From the NCBI GenBank assembly GCA_963786625.1, contig CAWAZS010000010.1, positions 124,001 to 188,000 of the forward strand: a DNA stretch of 64,000 nt, in the 5' to 3' direction. The notes under the pieces are model-generated. The model searched no databases. It was not told where the DNA came from and saw only the letters and a program-made list of their open reading frames with translations. The number at the start of each line of letters is the position of its first letter. The stretch's first letter is position 1. This DNA comes from CAIWHR01 sp963786625 (lineage in GTDB: Bacteria; Pseudomonadota; Gammaproteobacteria; Burkholderiales; Casimicrobiaceae). The translations under genes and the position numbers were made by a program. Positions 21,877-29,369 of the stretch are shown piece after piece.

Positions 21877-22485
21877 GCCGCACCGAGTACGACGCCGACG
21901 TGGCGCGCGATGCAGGCGTTCACGGATGCGCGCGCCGCCGACGCACCCGACGAGATCTGGCTGACCGAGCATCCGCCCGTCTACACGCTGGGGCTCGCGG
22001 GTCGGCGCGCGCACCTGCTGCGCGACAACGGCATCCCGGCGATCAACGTCGATCGCGGCGGGCAGATCACCTACCACGGCCCCGGCCAGCTCGTTGCGTA
22101 CCTGCTGTTCGATCTGCGGCGGCGCAAGCTCGGCATCCGTGCGATGGTCCGGGCGATCGAGGCGGCGCTGGTAGAATGGCTCGGTTCGCTGGGAATCTCC
22201 GCTTACGGCAAGCCTTCGGCCCCCGGAGTGTACGTGATGGTCGGGGGAGTCGAAGCGAAGATCGCGGCGCTGGGGTTGAGGGTGCGCAACGGCTGCACGT
22301 ATCACGGACTGGCGCTCAACGTCGCGATGGATCTCGCGCCGTTCGCCGACATCGATCCCTGCGGCTACCCGGGGCTCGCGGTGACGCAGCTCGCCGATCT
22401 CGGTGTCGTGCGGACCGTCGAGGACGCCGGCGCCGCGCTGGCGCCGGTTCTCGTCGCGCACCTGACTGCGAAACTCCCGACATGA
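21855..22485 (+). CDS. lipB: Octanoyl-ACP:protein octanoyltransferase, frameshifted
   Basis: LipB transfers the octanoyl group from acyl carrier protein to the lipoyl domains of GcvH and 2-oxoacid dehydrogenases. The main part shows EIWLTEHPPVYTLG, NVDRGGQITYHGPGQLVAYL, the catalytic lysine in GGVEAKIAALG and the catalytic Cys in NGCTYHGLALNV. The usual N-terminus, VAIRALGRTEYDADVA, is readable from an ATG at 21855 in another frame. One extra base near 21905 (GTGGCGCGCGATG) separates them. An annotation that starts at ATG 21910 loses about 18 residues. The stop overlaps the lipA start (ATGA). Confidence 0.9.
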
Positions 22486-23480
22486 CCTCGCGCGCCCCTC
22501 TCCCGTCCTCCGCCGCCGCAGGCGTCAAGCAGAAGGGCGACGCGAAGACCGCGCGCATCCCCATCAAGGTCGTCGCCGCCGAGCGGCTGAAGAAGCCGGA
22601 CTGGATCCGCGTGCGCGCGGCGTCGTCGCCGCGCTTTGCCGAGATCAAGAAGATCCTGCGCGAGCACCGCCTGCACACGGTGTGCGAGGAGGCGTCGTGC
22701 CCGAACATCGGCGAGTGCTTCTCCAAGGGGACCGCGACGTTCATGATCATGGGCGACGTCTGCACACGGCGCTGCCCGTTCTGCGACGTCGGGCACGGGC
22801 GGCCGCTGCCGCTCGATGCGGACGAGCCCGCGAACCTGGCCCGCACGATCGCGGCGCTGGGCCTCGCCTATGTCGTGATCACGAGCGTCGATCGCGACGA
22901 TCTGCGCGACGGCGGCGCGCGCCACTTCGTCGATTGCATCCGCGCCGTGCGCGAGCTCTCGCCGGCCACGCAGATCGAAGTGCTCGTGCCCGATTTCCGC
23001 GGCCGGCTCGATCGCGCGCTCGCGATCCTCGGCGAGGCGCCGCCGGACGTGATGAACCACAACCTGGAGACCGTGCCGCGGCTTTACCGGCAGGCACGGC
23101 CCGGATCGGATTACGCGCACTCGCTCGCGCTGCTCCGCGAGTTCAAGCGGCGCTTCCCGGCGATTCCGACCAAGTCCGGATTGATGGTGGGCCTGGGCGA
23201 GACCGACGAGGAGATCCTCGCGGCGATGCGCGACATGCGCGCGCACGACATCGACATGCTGACCATCGGCCAGTACCTGCAGCCCACGCCGGGCCACCTG
23301 CCGGTGCTGCGTTATGTGCATCCGGACACCTTCGCGCAGTTCGAGCGCGAGGCCTACGCGATGGGCTTTCGGCACGCCGCCGTCGGAGCGCTGGTGCGAT
23401 CGTCGTACCACGCGGACCGGCAGGCGGAAGGGGCGCTTGCGGCCGCCGCCGAACTCGTGGGGCCGGTTTCAGCCGGCTGA
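22482..23480 (+). CDS. lipA: Lipoyl synthase
   Basis: A 332-residue radical-SAM enzyme that inserts two sulfurs into octanoylated lipoyl domains. The auxiliary cluster cysteines are Cys68, Cys73 and Cys79 (CEEASCPNIGEC). The radical-SAM cluster is Cys94, Cys98 and Cys101 (CTRRCPFC). The conserved MNHNLETVPRLY and RSSYHAD near the C-terminus are present. It overlaps lipB by 4 bp. The last residues, GPVSAG, and the stop are encoded within a CCGGTTTCAGCCGG palindromic repeat. Confidence 0.97.
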   Translation: MTSRAPLPSSAAAGVKQKGDAKTARIPIKVVAAERLKKPDWIRVRAASSPRFAEIKKILREHRLHTVCEEASCPNIGECFSKGTATFMIMGDVCTRRCPFCDVGHGRPLPLDADEPANLARTIAALGLAYVVITSVDRDDLRDGGARHFVDCIRAVRELSPATQIEVLVPDFRGRLDRALAILGEAPPDVMNHNLETVPRLYRQARPGSDYAHSLALLREFKRRFPAIPTKSGLMVGLGETDEEILAAMRDMRAHDIDMLTIGQYLQPTPGHLPVLRYVHPDTFAQFEREAYAMGFRHAAVGALVRSSYHADRQAEGALAAAAELVGPVSAG

Positions 23481-23490
23481 AGCCGACGCC
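23457..23490. repeat. REP-like palindrome overlapping the lipA stop
   Basis: GGGGCCGGTTTCAGCCGGC followed by TGAAGCCGAC has the same core as the other palindromic repeats. The lipA stop TGA (23478-23480) lies inside it, and mltA ends on the other strand 12 bp beyond the stop, so it may also act as a bidirectional 3'-end structure. Confidence 0.65.
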
Positions 23491-23491
23491 A

Positions 23492-24751
23492 TCAACCGCC
23501 GCCCGGCGGCGCCGCGTCCTTCGGCCACAGGACCCACATCCGGCCATCCTGCTTCATCCGCCCCGCCTCGCGGCCGGCGGCGTCGCCGAAGCCCCAGAAG
23601 AAGTCACCGCGGATCGCGCCGCGAATCGCGCCGCCGGTGTCCTGCGCGAGCATCAGCCGCTGCAGCGGCCGCGTCGACAGCGGATAGGTGGTCGCGAGAT
23701 ACACCGGCGCGCCCAGCGGTATCGACCGCGGATCGACCGCCAGCGTGCGCTCGCGCAGGAGCGGCACGCCGAGCGTGCCGATCGGGCCGTCGATCACGGC
23801 CTCCAGCGTGCCCGGCGGCGGCGCGGGAATCTCGCGGAAGAAGACGTAGCTCGGATTCTCGTCGAGCAGCGGCGCGAGCTTCTCGGGATTGCGTCGGCCC
23901 CAGTCCCGGATGCCCTGCATCGATGCGCGTTCCAGCGGCAGCTCGCCGCGCTCGACCAGCAGGCGCCCGATCGAGCGGTACGGGTGCCCGTTCTGGTCCG
24001 CGTAACCCACGCGCACGATGCCGCCGTCGGCAAGGCGCACGCGACCCGAGCCCTGGATCTGCAGGAAGAAGGCCTCGACCGGGTCGTCGACGTAGACGAG
24101 CTCCCGGCCCCTGACCGGCGCCTTGCCGTTCTCGATGTCCCCGCGCGGCCAATAGGGAATGACGCGCCTTCCCTCGACGCGGCCGCGCAGCCGCTTGTCC
24201 TTGAGCTCCGGATAGAGTTCCGACAGATCGATCGTCAGCAGGTCGTCCGGCGGCGCATACAGCGGGACGCCGTAGCGCTGCGTGCGCGCGCGGCTGCCCG
24301 CGAGCAGCGGCTCGTAATAGCCGGTGATCGTGCCGGTGTCGCGGCCGTCGGCGGCGATCACCTGATATGGGCTAAAATGACTCTCGAAGAACCTGCGGAC
24401 AGCGGTCGAATCCGCCGGTGCGAGCGCGTCGGCGGCCGCGCAGGTCGGGGCCCACAACGCCTGCGTCGTTGCCGAGGCGAGGAGCGCCTTGCAGCCCACG
24501 CGAAAGGCCGACCACGCTTCGTCGACGCGGTCCGTGGCCCACCCGGGCAGCGCGCCCCACGCGACGGGCCGGTAGCTTGCGGGGAGCGACGGCGCGACCG
24601 CCGGTGGCGGGGCGACGACGGCAGGCGGCTTCGCGACCGGCGGCGCTTCGGGCGGGACCGTGACGCAGCCGGCGACGGTCACCAGCGCGGCGGAAAGGGC
24701 GACGCGCGCCGGGCGCGAACGAAGGAGTCCCAACGCAATGGAGTGGATCAT
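23492..24751 (-). CDS. mltA: Membrane-bound lytic murein transglycosylase A
   Basis: An outer-membrane lipoprotein of about 419 residues that cleaves peptidoglycan to form 1,6-anhydromuramic acid ends. A lipoprotein signal with lipobox VAGC puts the lipidated Cys at residue 29, followed by a proline-rich linker. The MltA domain has TGYYEPLLAGS, FFLQIQGSGRV, YADQNGHPYRSIGR and the 3D domain with LMLAQDTGGAIRG. I chose the ATG at 24751, which gives a compact lipoprotein signal. A TTG near 24733 is possible and would remove the 14-bp head-to-head overlap with the small membrane gene. Confidence 0.92.
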   Translation of the reverse strand: MIHSIALGLLRSRPARVALSAALVTVAGCVTVPPEAPPVAKPPAVVAPPPAVAPSLPASYRPVAWGALPGWATDRVDEAWSAFRVGCKALLASATTQALWAPTCAAADALAPADSTAVRRFFESHFSPYQVIAADGRDTGTITGYYEPLLAGSRARTQRYGVPLYAPPDDLLTIDLSELYPELKDKRLRGRVEGRRVIPYWPRGDIENGKAPVRGRELVYVDDPVEAFFLQIQGSGRVRLADGGIVRVGYADQNGHPYRSIGRLLVERGELPLERASMQGIRDWGRRNPEKLAPLLDENPSYVFFREIPAPPPGTLEAVIDGPIGTLGVPLLRERTLAVDPRSIPLGAPVYLATTYPLSTRPLQRLMLAQDTGGAIRGAIRGDFFWGFGDAAGREAGRMKQDGRMWVLWPKDAAPPGGG

Positions 24752-24866
24752 CCTGGAAGCGCTGGTCGCGCTTCTGCTCGCGGTGCTCATCGTCTGGTGG
24801 ACGATGGGCCCGAAACGCGGAAAGCCCTCGCGCGGCGCCACCGACGATCCCGGCAACGGTCCCTAA
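24738..24866 (+). CDS. Small single-span membrane protein (42 aa)
   Basis: A 42-residue ORF, MEWIILEALVALLLAVLIVW followed by WTMGPKRGKPSRG and an acidic tail. It has one transmembrane helix and a positively charged cytoplasm-facing end. It has a strong AAGGAG Shine-Dalgarno at 24721-24726, about 11 bp before the ATG. It lies between mltA and apaG on the opposite strand; its stop overlaps the apaG stop and its start overlaps the mltA start. The clear ribosome site and helix argue that it is real. The function is unknown. Confidence 0.65.
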   Translation: MEWIILEALVALLLAVLIVWWTMGPKRGKPSRGATDDPGNGP

Positions 24867-25246
24867 TGCAGCACCCGGGGCATCGAGAGCGTGAAGAGCG
24901 GAATCTCGGCGTCGAACGCCGTGCCGTCCGCGGCGACCATCTGGTAGGTGCCGCGCATCGTGCCGACCGCGGTGGGCAGGCTGGTGCCGCTCGTGTACTC
25001 GAAGCGCTCGCCGGGCTGGAGCAGCGGCTGCTGGCCGACGACGCCGAGCCCCTTCACTTCCTGGACCTGGTGCTCGGCGTCGGTGATGATCCAGTGGCGG
25101 CTGATGAGCTGCGCCGCCACCGCGCCGGTGTTGGTGATCGTGATCGTGTACGCAAAGACGTACTGGTTGCGGGAGGGATCCGACTGGTCGGCGAGATACG
25201 CCGAGTTCGCCGCGACCGTGATGTCGTATTTTCTGGTTGCGCCCAT
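24863..25246 (-). CDS. apaG: Co2+/Mg2+ efflux-associated protein ApaG
   Basis: A 127-residue single-domain protein with an immunoglobulin-like beta fold. Diagnostic stretches are YVFAYTITITNTGAVAAQLI, SRHWIITDAEHQVQEVKG, GVVGQQPLLQPGERFEYTSG and GTYQMVAADGTAFDAEIPLF. The family is linked genetically to Co2+ resistance and Mg2+ efflux, with no proven enzyme activity. Length is normal. It is divergent from rpe across 39 bp. Confidence 0.95.
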   Translation of the reverse strand: MGATRKYDITVAANSAYLADQSDPSRNQYVFAYTITITNTGAVAAQLISRHWIITDAEHQVQEVKGLGVVGQQPLLQPGERFEYTSGTSLPTAVGTMRGTYQMVAADGTAFDAEIPLFTLSMPRVLH

Positions 25247-25285
25247 AGGCAGTGCACGAACATTTCCTGAGCCGATTATAAACCC
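25247..25285. promoter_or_regulatory. Divergent apaG/rpe promoter region
   Basis: GATTATAAACCC contains a perfect TATAAT on the minus strand for apaG and an overlapping TATAAA on the plus strand. On the plus strand it is only about 6 bp from the rpe ATG, so the rpe transcript would be nearly leaderless or start further upstream. No good -35 is seen on either strand. Confidence 0.45.
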
Positions 25286-25966
25286 ATGCCAGAGTACAGA
25301 ATTGCACCGTCGCTGCTGTCCGCGGACTTCGCGCGGCTGGGCGAGGAAGTGCGTGCGGTGATCGCCGCCGGCGCGGACTTTCTCCACTTCGACGTGATGG
25401 ACAACCATTACGTTCCCAATCTGACGATCGGGCCGCTGGTCTGCGAGGCGCTCAAGGGCCACGCGACCGTCCCGATCGACGTCCACCTGATGGTGAAGCC
25501 CGTCGACCGCATCGTCCCCGATTTCGCGAAGGCGGGCGCAGCGATCGTGAGCTTTCACCCGGAGGCCTCCGAACACGTCGATCGCACGATCGGCCTGATC
25601 CGCGAGTGCGGCTGCAAGGCGGGCCTCGTGTTCAATCCGGCGACCCCGCTCGAGTGGCTCGACCACACGATCGACAAGCTCGATCTGGTGCTGATCATGT
25701 CGGTGAATCCCGGCTTCGGCGGCCAGTCGTTCATTCCCGGCGCGCTGCACAAGCTCGCACTGGCGCGCGAGCGCGTCGACGCGGCGCAGCAGCGCACCGG
25801 CCGCGCGATCCTCCTCGAGGTCGACGGCGGCGTGAAGGTCGACAACATCGCGGCGATCGCGAAGGCCGGCGCGGACACCTTCGTCGCGGGCTCGGCCATC
25901 TTCGGCGCCGCCGACTACAAGGCGACCATCGCCCGGATGCGCGCCGAGCTCGCGCAGGTCGGCTGA
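25286..25966 (+). CDS. rpe: Ribulose-phosphate 3-epimerase
   Basis: A 226-residue TIM-barrel epimerase that interconverts D-ribulose 5-phosphate and D-xylulose 5-phosphate in the pentose phosphate or Calvin pathways. Family blocks are IAPSLLSADFARLGEEV, FLHFDVMDNHYVPNLTIGP, IDVHLMV, MSVNPGFGGQSFI and LLEVDGGV, with metal-binding His and Asp residues in place. It is followed 21 bp later by gph, an arrangement shared with many Proteobacteria. Confidence 0.96.
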   Translation: MPEYRIAPSLLSADFARLGEEVRAVIAAGADFLHFDVMDNHYVPNLTIGPLVCEALKGHATVPIDVHLMVKPVDRIVPDFAKAGAAIVSFHPEASEHVDRTIGLIRECGCKAGLVFNPATPLEWLDHTIDKLDLVLIMSVNPGFGGQSFIPGALHKLALARERVDAAQQRTGRAILLEVDGGVKVDNIAAIAKAGADTFVAGSAIFGAADYKATIARMRAELAQVG

Positions 25967-25987
25967 GCGGCGAATATCCGGGCGATC

Positions 25988-26713
25988 GTGGACGAGCAGC
26001 GAACCGACGACGCGCGCGTCTACGACGTCAGCGCCATCGCGCTCGACCTCGACGGCACGCTGCTCGACACGATCCACGACCTCGCGACGTCGGTCAATGC
26101 GCTGCTCGCCGAGCTCGGCCATCCCGCGATCCCCAAGGACGTGGTCCGCGCGATGATCGGCAAGGGGATGGCGAACCTCGTGCGCCGGGCGCTCGCGCGC
26201 GCGACCGGGATCTCGCCCGAGGCGGTCGACGATGCGGAAGTCAAGGACGCGCTCGGCCGCTACCAGACGCACTATGCCGCGCACCTCGGCCGCGAGACGC
26301 GCTCGTTCCCGGGCATGGTCGAAGGACTCGAGCGCCTCCGGGCGATGGGGTTTCCGCTCGCCGTCGTCACCAACAAGGCGACGCGCTTCGTGCGCCCGCA
26401 TCTGGCGAAGTCCGGCATCGAAGGCTTCTTCTCGCTGCTGATCGGCGGCGACGACCTGCCGACGAAGAAGCCCGACCCCGGTCCGCTGCTCCACGCGGCG
26501 CGCGCACTCGGGGTCCCGCCGCACCGGCTGCTGATGGTCGGCGATTCGATCAACGACGTCGTCGCCGCGCGCGCCGCCGGCTGCCCGGTGCTGGTTGTAC
26601 CGTACGGCTACAACGAGGGCGAGCCGGTGCAAAACCTGGCTGCCGATGGTATAGTCCCCTCGCTGGCAGCGGTCGCCGACCGCGTCCGCTTCGTTCCTCC
26701 AGACGCACCGTGA
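25988..26713 (+). CDS. gph: Phosphoglycolate phosphatase
   Basis: A 241-residue HAD-family phosphatase that removes phosphate from 2-phosphoglycolate. Motif I is ALDLDGTLLDT with the nucleophile Asp, motif II is AVVTNKA, motif III includes the Lys in PTKKPDPGPLL, and motif IV is MVGDSINDVVAA. The start is GTG. The stop TGA overlaps the GTG start of a candidate trp leader peptide (GTGA), placing the trp operon directly after it. Confidence 0.93.
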   Translation: MDEQRTDDARVYDVSAIALDLDGTLLDTIHDLATSVNALLAELGHPAIPKDVVRAMIGKGMANLVRRALARATGISPEAVDDAEVKDALGRYQTHYAAHLGRETRSFPGMVEGLERLRAMGFPLAVVTNKATRFVRPHLAKSGIEGFFSLLIGGDDLPTKKPDPGPLLHAARALGVPPHRLLMVGDSINDVVAARAAGCPVLVVPYGYNEGEPVQNLAADGIVPSLAAVADRVRFVPPDAP

Positions 26714-26793
26714 GCTTCGACATCTTCAATCGCAAGGGTTTTGCCGTGTGCGCGCGCCGATGGCGCGCGGCTGCCTGGCGCCGCTGGCGCTGA
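26710..26793 (+). CDS. trpL: Candidate trp operon leader peptide
   Basis: A 27-codon ORF from GTG at 26710 to TGA at 26791-26793. Its last ten residues are WRAAAWRRWR, three Trp in a row of ten, 94 bp before trpE. It overlaps the gph stop and so would be translationally coupled. A GCGCGCC/GGCGCGC hairpin lies within it (about 26750-26766). Beyond it, GGCGC...GCGCC and an overlapping GGCG...CGCC could form alternative stems up to about 26822. No T-tract follows, so the termination step may be Rho-dependent or translational. This fits ribosome-mediated attenuation, inferred from sequence only. Confidence 0.55.
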   Translation: MSFDIFNRKGFAVCARRWRAAAWRRWR

Positions 26794-26887
26794 CCGCACG
26801 CGCCCTGGCGTCGCGCGCCCGAAAGCGATGCCCCACGCAGTTCCCCGACTGCCCCGTTGCCCGCGTTGAAGAGATCGTCGAAGCACC

Positions 26888-28366
26888 ATGACCGAAGCCG
26901 AATTTCGCGCGCTTGCCGCGCAGGGGTATAACCGCATCCCGCTCGTACTCGAGTCGTTCGCCGACCTCGATACGCCGCTGTCGCTCTACGTCAAGCTCGC
27001 GAACGAGCCCAGCACGTACCTGCTCGAGTCGGTGGTCGGCGGCGAACGGTTCGGCCGCTACTCGTTCATCGGGCTGCCGGCGCGGATCCGCATCCGCGCG
27101 CGCGGCACCGCGATCGAAGTCGACGACGGCGGGACCGTCGTCGAGCGCCACGAGGGCGACCCGCTCGCCTTCGTCGGCGAATTCATGCGCCGCTATCGCG
27201 CCGCGCCGCGCCCCGGGCTGCCGCGCTTCTGCGGCGGGCTCGCCGGCTGTTTCGGCTACGACACGGTCCGCCACATCGAGCCGAGACTCCGGGGAAAGGC
27301 GCCGCCGAGCGCCCCGGGCCTCGCCGGGGTTCCCGACATCGAGCTGCTGCTCACCGAGGAGCTCGCGGTCGTCGACAACCTCGCCGGAAAGATCTACCTG
27401 ATCGTCTACGCCGACCCCGGCGAGCGCGACGCCTACGCCAGGGCGCGCGACCGGCTGCAGGCGCTGCGCCGCAAGCTGCGCGAACCGGTGCCGATCCCGT
27501 TCCAGACGGCAACGGCCGTCACGCAGGCGGAAAGCGAGTTCGGCGCCGAGGGCTTCCAGCGCGCGGTGGCGCGCGCCAAGGAATACATCGCCGCCGGCGA
27601 CATCATGCAGGTCGTGCTCTCGCAGCGGATCCGGCGGCCCTACACGTCGTCGCCGCTGTCGCTCTACCGGGCGCTGCGCTCGCTGAATCCGTCGCCGTAC
27701 ATGTTCTATTACGATTTCGGCGGCTTCCACGTGGTCGGCGCATCGCCCGAGATCCTGGTGCGCAAGGAGGGCCCGACGGTGACGCTGCGGCCGATCGCCG
27801 GCACGCGGCCGCGCGGCGCGACGCGGGACGAGGACGAGCGGCTCGCGCAGGAGCTGCTGAACGATCCCAAGGAGATCGCCGAGCACGTGATGCTGGTGGA
27901 CCTCGGCCGCAACGACGTCGGACGGGTCGCGCAGACCGGCAGCGTCCGGCTCGCCGACCGGATGGTGATCGAGCGCTACTCGCACGTGATGCACATCGTC
28001 TCCAACGTGGAGGGGACGCTGAAGCCCGGCCTCACCAGCATCGACGTTCTGCGCGCGGCGTTCCCCGCCGGCACGGTGAGCGGCGCGCCCAAGGTGCGGG
28101 CGATGGAGATCATCGACGAGCTCGAGCCCACGGACCGCGGCGTCTACGCCGGCGCGGTCGGCTACGTGAGCTTCCAGGACGACATGGACACGGCGATCGC
28201 GATCCGCACCGCCGTGATCAAGGACGGAATGCTCTACGCGCAGGCAGGGGCCGGCATCGTGCACGACTCGGTGCCCGCTTCGGAGTGGACGGAGACGCAG
28301 AACAAGGCGCGCGCGGTGCTGCGGGCCGCCGACATGGTGCAGCAGGGGCTCGACGCGGACGATTGA
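26888..28366 (+). CDS. trpE: Anthranilate synthase component I
   Basis: A 492-residue chorismate-using subunit that makes anthranilate with ammonia from TrpG. The N-terminal domain includes the feedback-site region YLLESVVGGERFGRYSFIG. The catalytic domain has PSPYMFYYDFGGFHVVGASPE, RPIAGTRPRG, the metal-binding EHVMLVDLGRNDVGRVA and GTVSGAPKVRAMEIIDELEP. It is followed 2 bp later by trpG. The upstream leader peptide suggests tryptophan-responsive control. Confidence 0.96.
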   Translation: MTEAEFRALAAQGYNRIPLVLESFADLDTPLSLYVKLANEPSTYLLESVVGGERFGRYSFIGLPARIRIRARGTAIEVDDGGTVVERHEGDPLAFVGEFMRRYRAAPRPGLPRFCGGLAGCFGYDTVRHIEPRLRGKAPPSAPGLAGVPDIELLLTEELAVVDNLAGKIYLIVYADPGERDAYARARDRLQALRRKLREPVPIPFQTATAVTQAESEFGAEGFQRAVARAKEYIAAGDIMQVVLSQRIRRPYTSSPLSLYRALRSLNPSPYMFYYDFGGFHVVGASPEILVRKEGPTVTLRPIAGTRPRGATRDEDERLAQELLNDPKEIAEHVMLVDLGRNDVGRVAQTGSVRLADRMVIERYSHVMHIVSNVEGTLKPGLTSIDVLRAAFPAGTVSGAPKVRAMEIIDELEPTDRGVYAGAVGYVSFQDDMDTAIAIRTAVIKDGMLYAQAGAGIVHDSVPASEWTETQNKARAVLRAADMVQQGLDADD

Positions 28367-28368
28367 CC

Positions 28369-28938
28369 ATGCTGCTGATGATCGACAACTACGACAGCTT
28401 CACCTACAACCTCGTCCAGTACCTGGGCGAGCTGGGCGCGGACGTGCACGTCCATCGCAACGACGCGCTCACGCTCGAGCAGGTCGCCGCATGGGCGCCC
28501 GAGAAGATCGTCATTTCGCCCGGGCCCTGCACCCCGGACCAGGCCGGCATTTCGGTGCCGCTCGTCCGGCGCTTCGCGGGCAGCATTCCGATTCTCGGCG
28601 TCTGCCTCGGGCACCAGGCGATCGGCGAGGCGTTCGGCGGCCGGATCGTGCGCGCGCAGCGCGTGATGCACGGCAAGGTCTCGGCGGTGACCCACGACGG
28701 CCACGGCGTATTCACGGGCGTGCCCTCCCCGCTCACGGCGACGCGCTATCACTCGCTCGCGATCGAGCGCGCGACGATGCCCGCATGCCTCGCGATCACC
28801 GCGACCTCCGAGGACGGCGAGGTGATGGGCGTGCGCCACCGCGAGTGGCCCGTCGAGGGCGTGCAGTTCCACCCCGAGGCGATCCTGACCGAGCACGGCC
28901 ACGATCTGCTGCGCAATTTCCTCGAGGGCCGGCGATGA
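28369..28938 (+). CDS. trpG: Anthranilate synthase component II (glutamine amidotransferase)
   Basis: A 189-residue class I glutamine amidotransferase that supplies ammonia to TrpE. Features are MIDNYDSFTYNLVQYLGELG, ISPGPCTPDQAG, the nucleophile Cys in LGVCLGHQAIGEAFGG, and the His-Glu pair in VEGVQFHPEAILTEHG. I start it at the ATG at 28369; the in-frame GTG-type extension to 28285 overlaps trpE and has no domain content. The stop overlaps the next start (ATGA). Confidence 0.96.
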   Translation: MLLMIDNYDSFTYNLVQYLGELGADVHVHRNDALTLEQVAAWAPEKIVISPGPCTPDQAGISVPLVRRFAGSIPILGVCLGHQAIGEAFGGRIVRAQRVMHGKVSAVTHDGHGVFTGVPSPLTATRYHSLAIERATMPACLAITATSEDGEVMGVRHREWPVEGVQFHPEAILTEHGHDLLRNFLEGRR

Positions 28939-29354
28939 CGCCGCGTGCCGGCATGATGTTGCTCGCCGCCGCGGCGCTGCTGCCCGGAACGGCCGCCGCC
29001 GGCGCGCTCGCCGAGTGCCAGGCGCCGTCGCGCGATGCGGACGCCGTCGCGCGCTGCCTCACGGCGCTCGACCTGGAGACGCTCGCCCGGCTCAAGCAGG
29101 CCGAGGAGCGGGCCGCCGCCGCCGCGCGCGATCTCGACGAGCGCACGAAGCGCGGCAACACCGCCTACGCGGCGCTGGCGCAGTCGTCGCGCGCCTTCGC
29201 CCTCTACCAGGGCGCCCAGTGCGATTACGTGCACGCGACGACGCCGGGCGCGAACCTGCGACCGAAGTCGGCGGGTCCCGCCGCCGCCGACCTCGCGCGG
29301 ATCGCCTGCCGGATCGACATCGCCCGCCAGCGGATCGACCAACTCGGAAACTGA
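28935..29354 (+). CDS. LprI-like secreted protein (DUF1311)
   Basis: A 139-residue exported protein. A signal peptide (about 1-22, MMLLAAAALLPGTAAAGA) is followed by a helical, alanine-rich domain with four cysteines (residues near 28, 42, 95 and 118). The C-terminal pattern, ALYQGAQCDYVHAT then RIACRIDIARQRIDQL, resembles the DUF1311 lysozyme-inhibitor LprI family. It is translationally coupled to trpG and sits inside the trp operon, an unexpected place for a periplasmic protein. Function is inferred only from resemblance. Confidence 0.7.
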   Translation: MTPRAGMMLLAAAALLPGTAAAGALAECQAPSRDADAVARCLTALDLETLARLKQAEERAAAAARDLDERTKRGNTAYAALAQSSRAFALYQGAQCDYVHATTPGANLRPKSAGPAAADLARIACRIDIARQRIDQLGN

Positions 29355-29369
29355 CCCCAAGGAGCCGCC

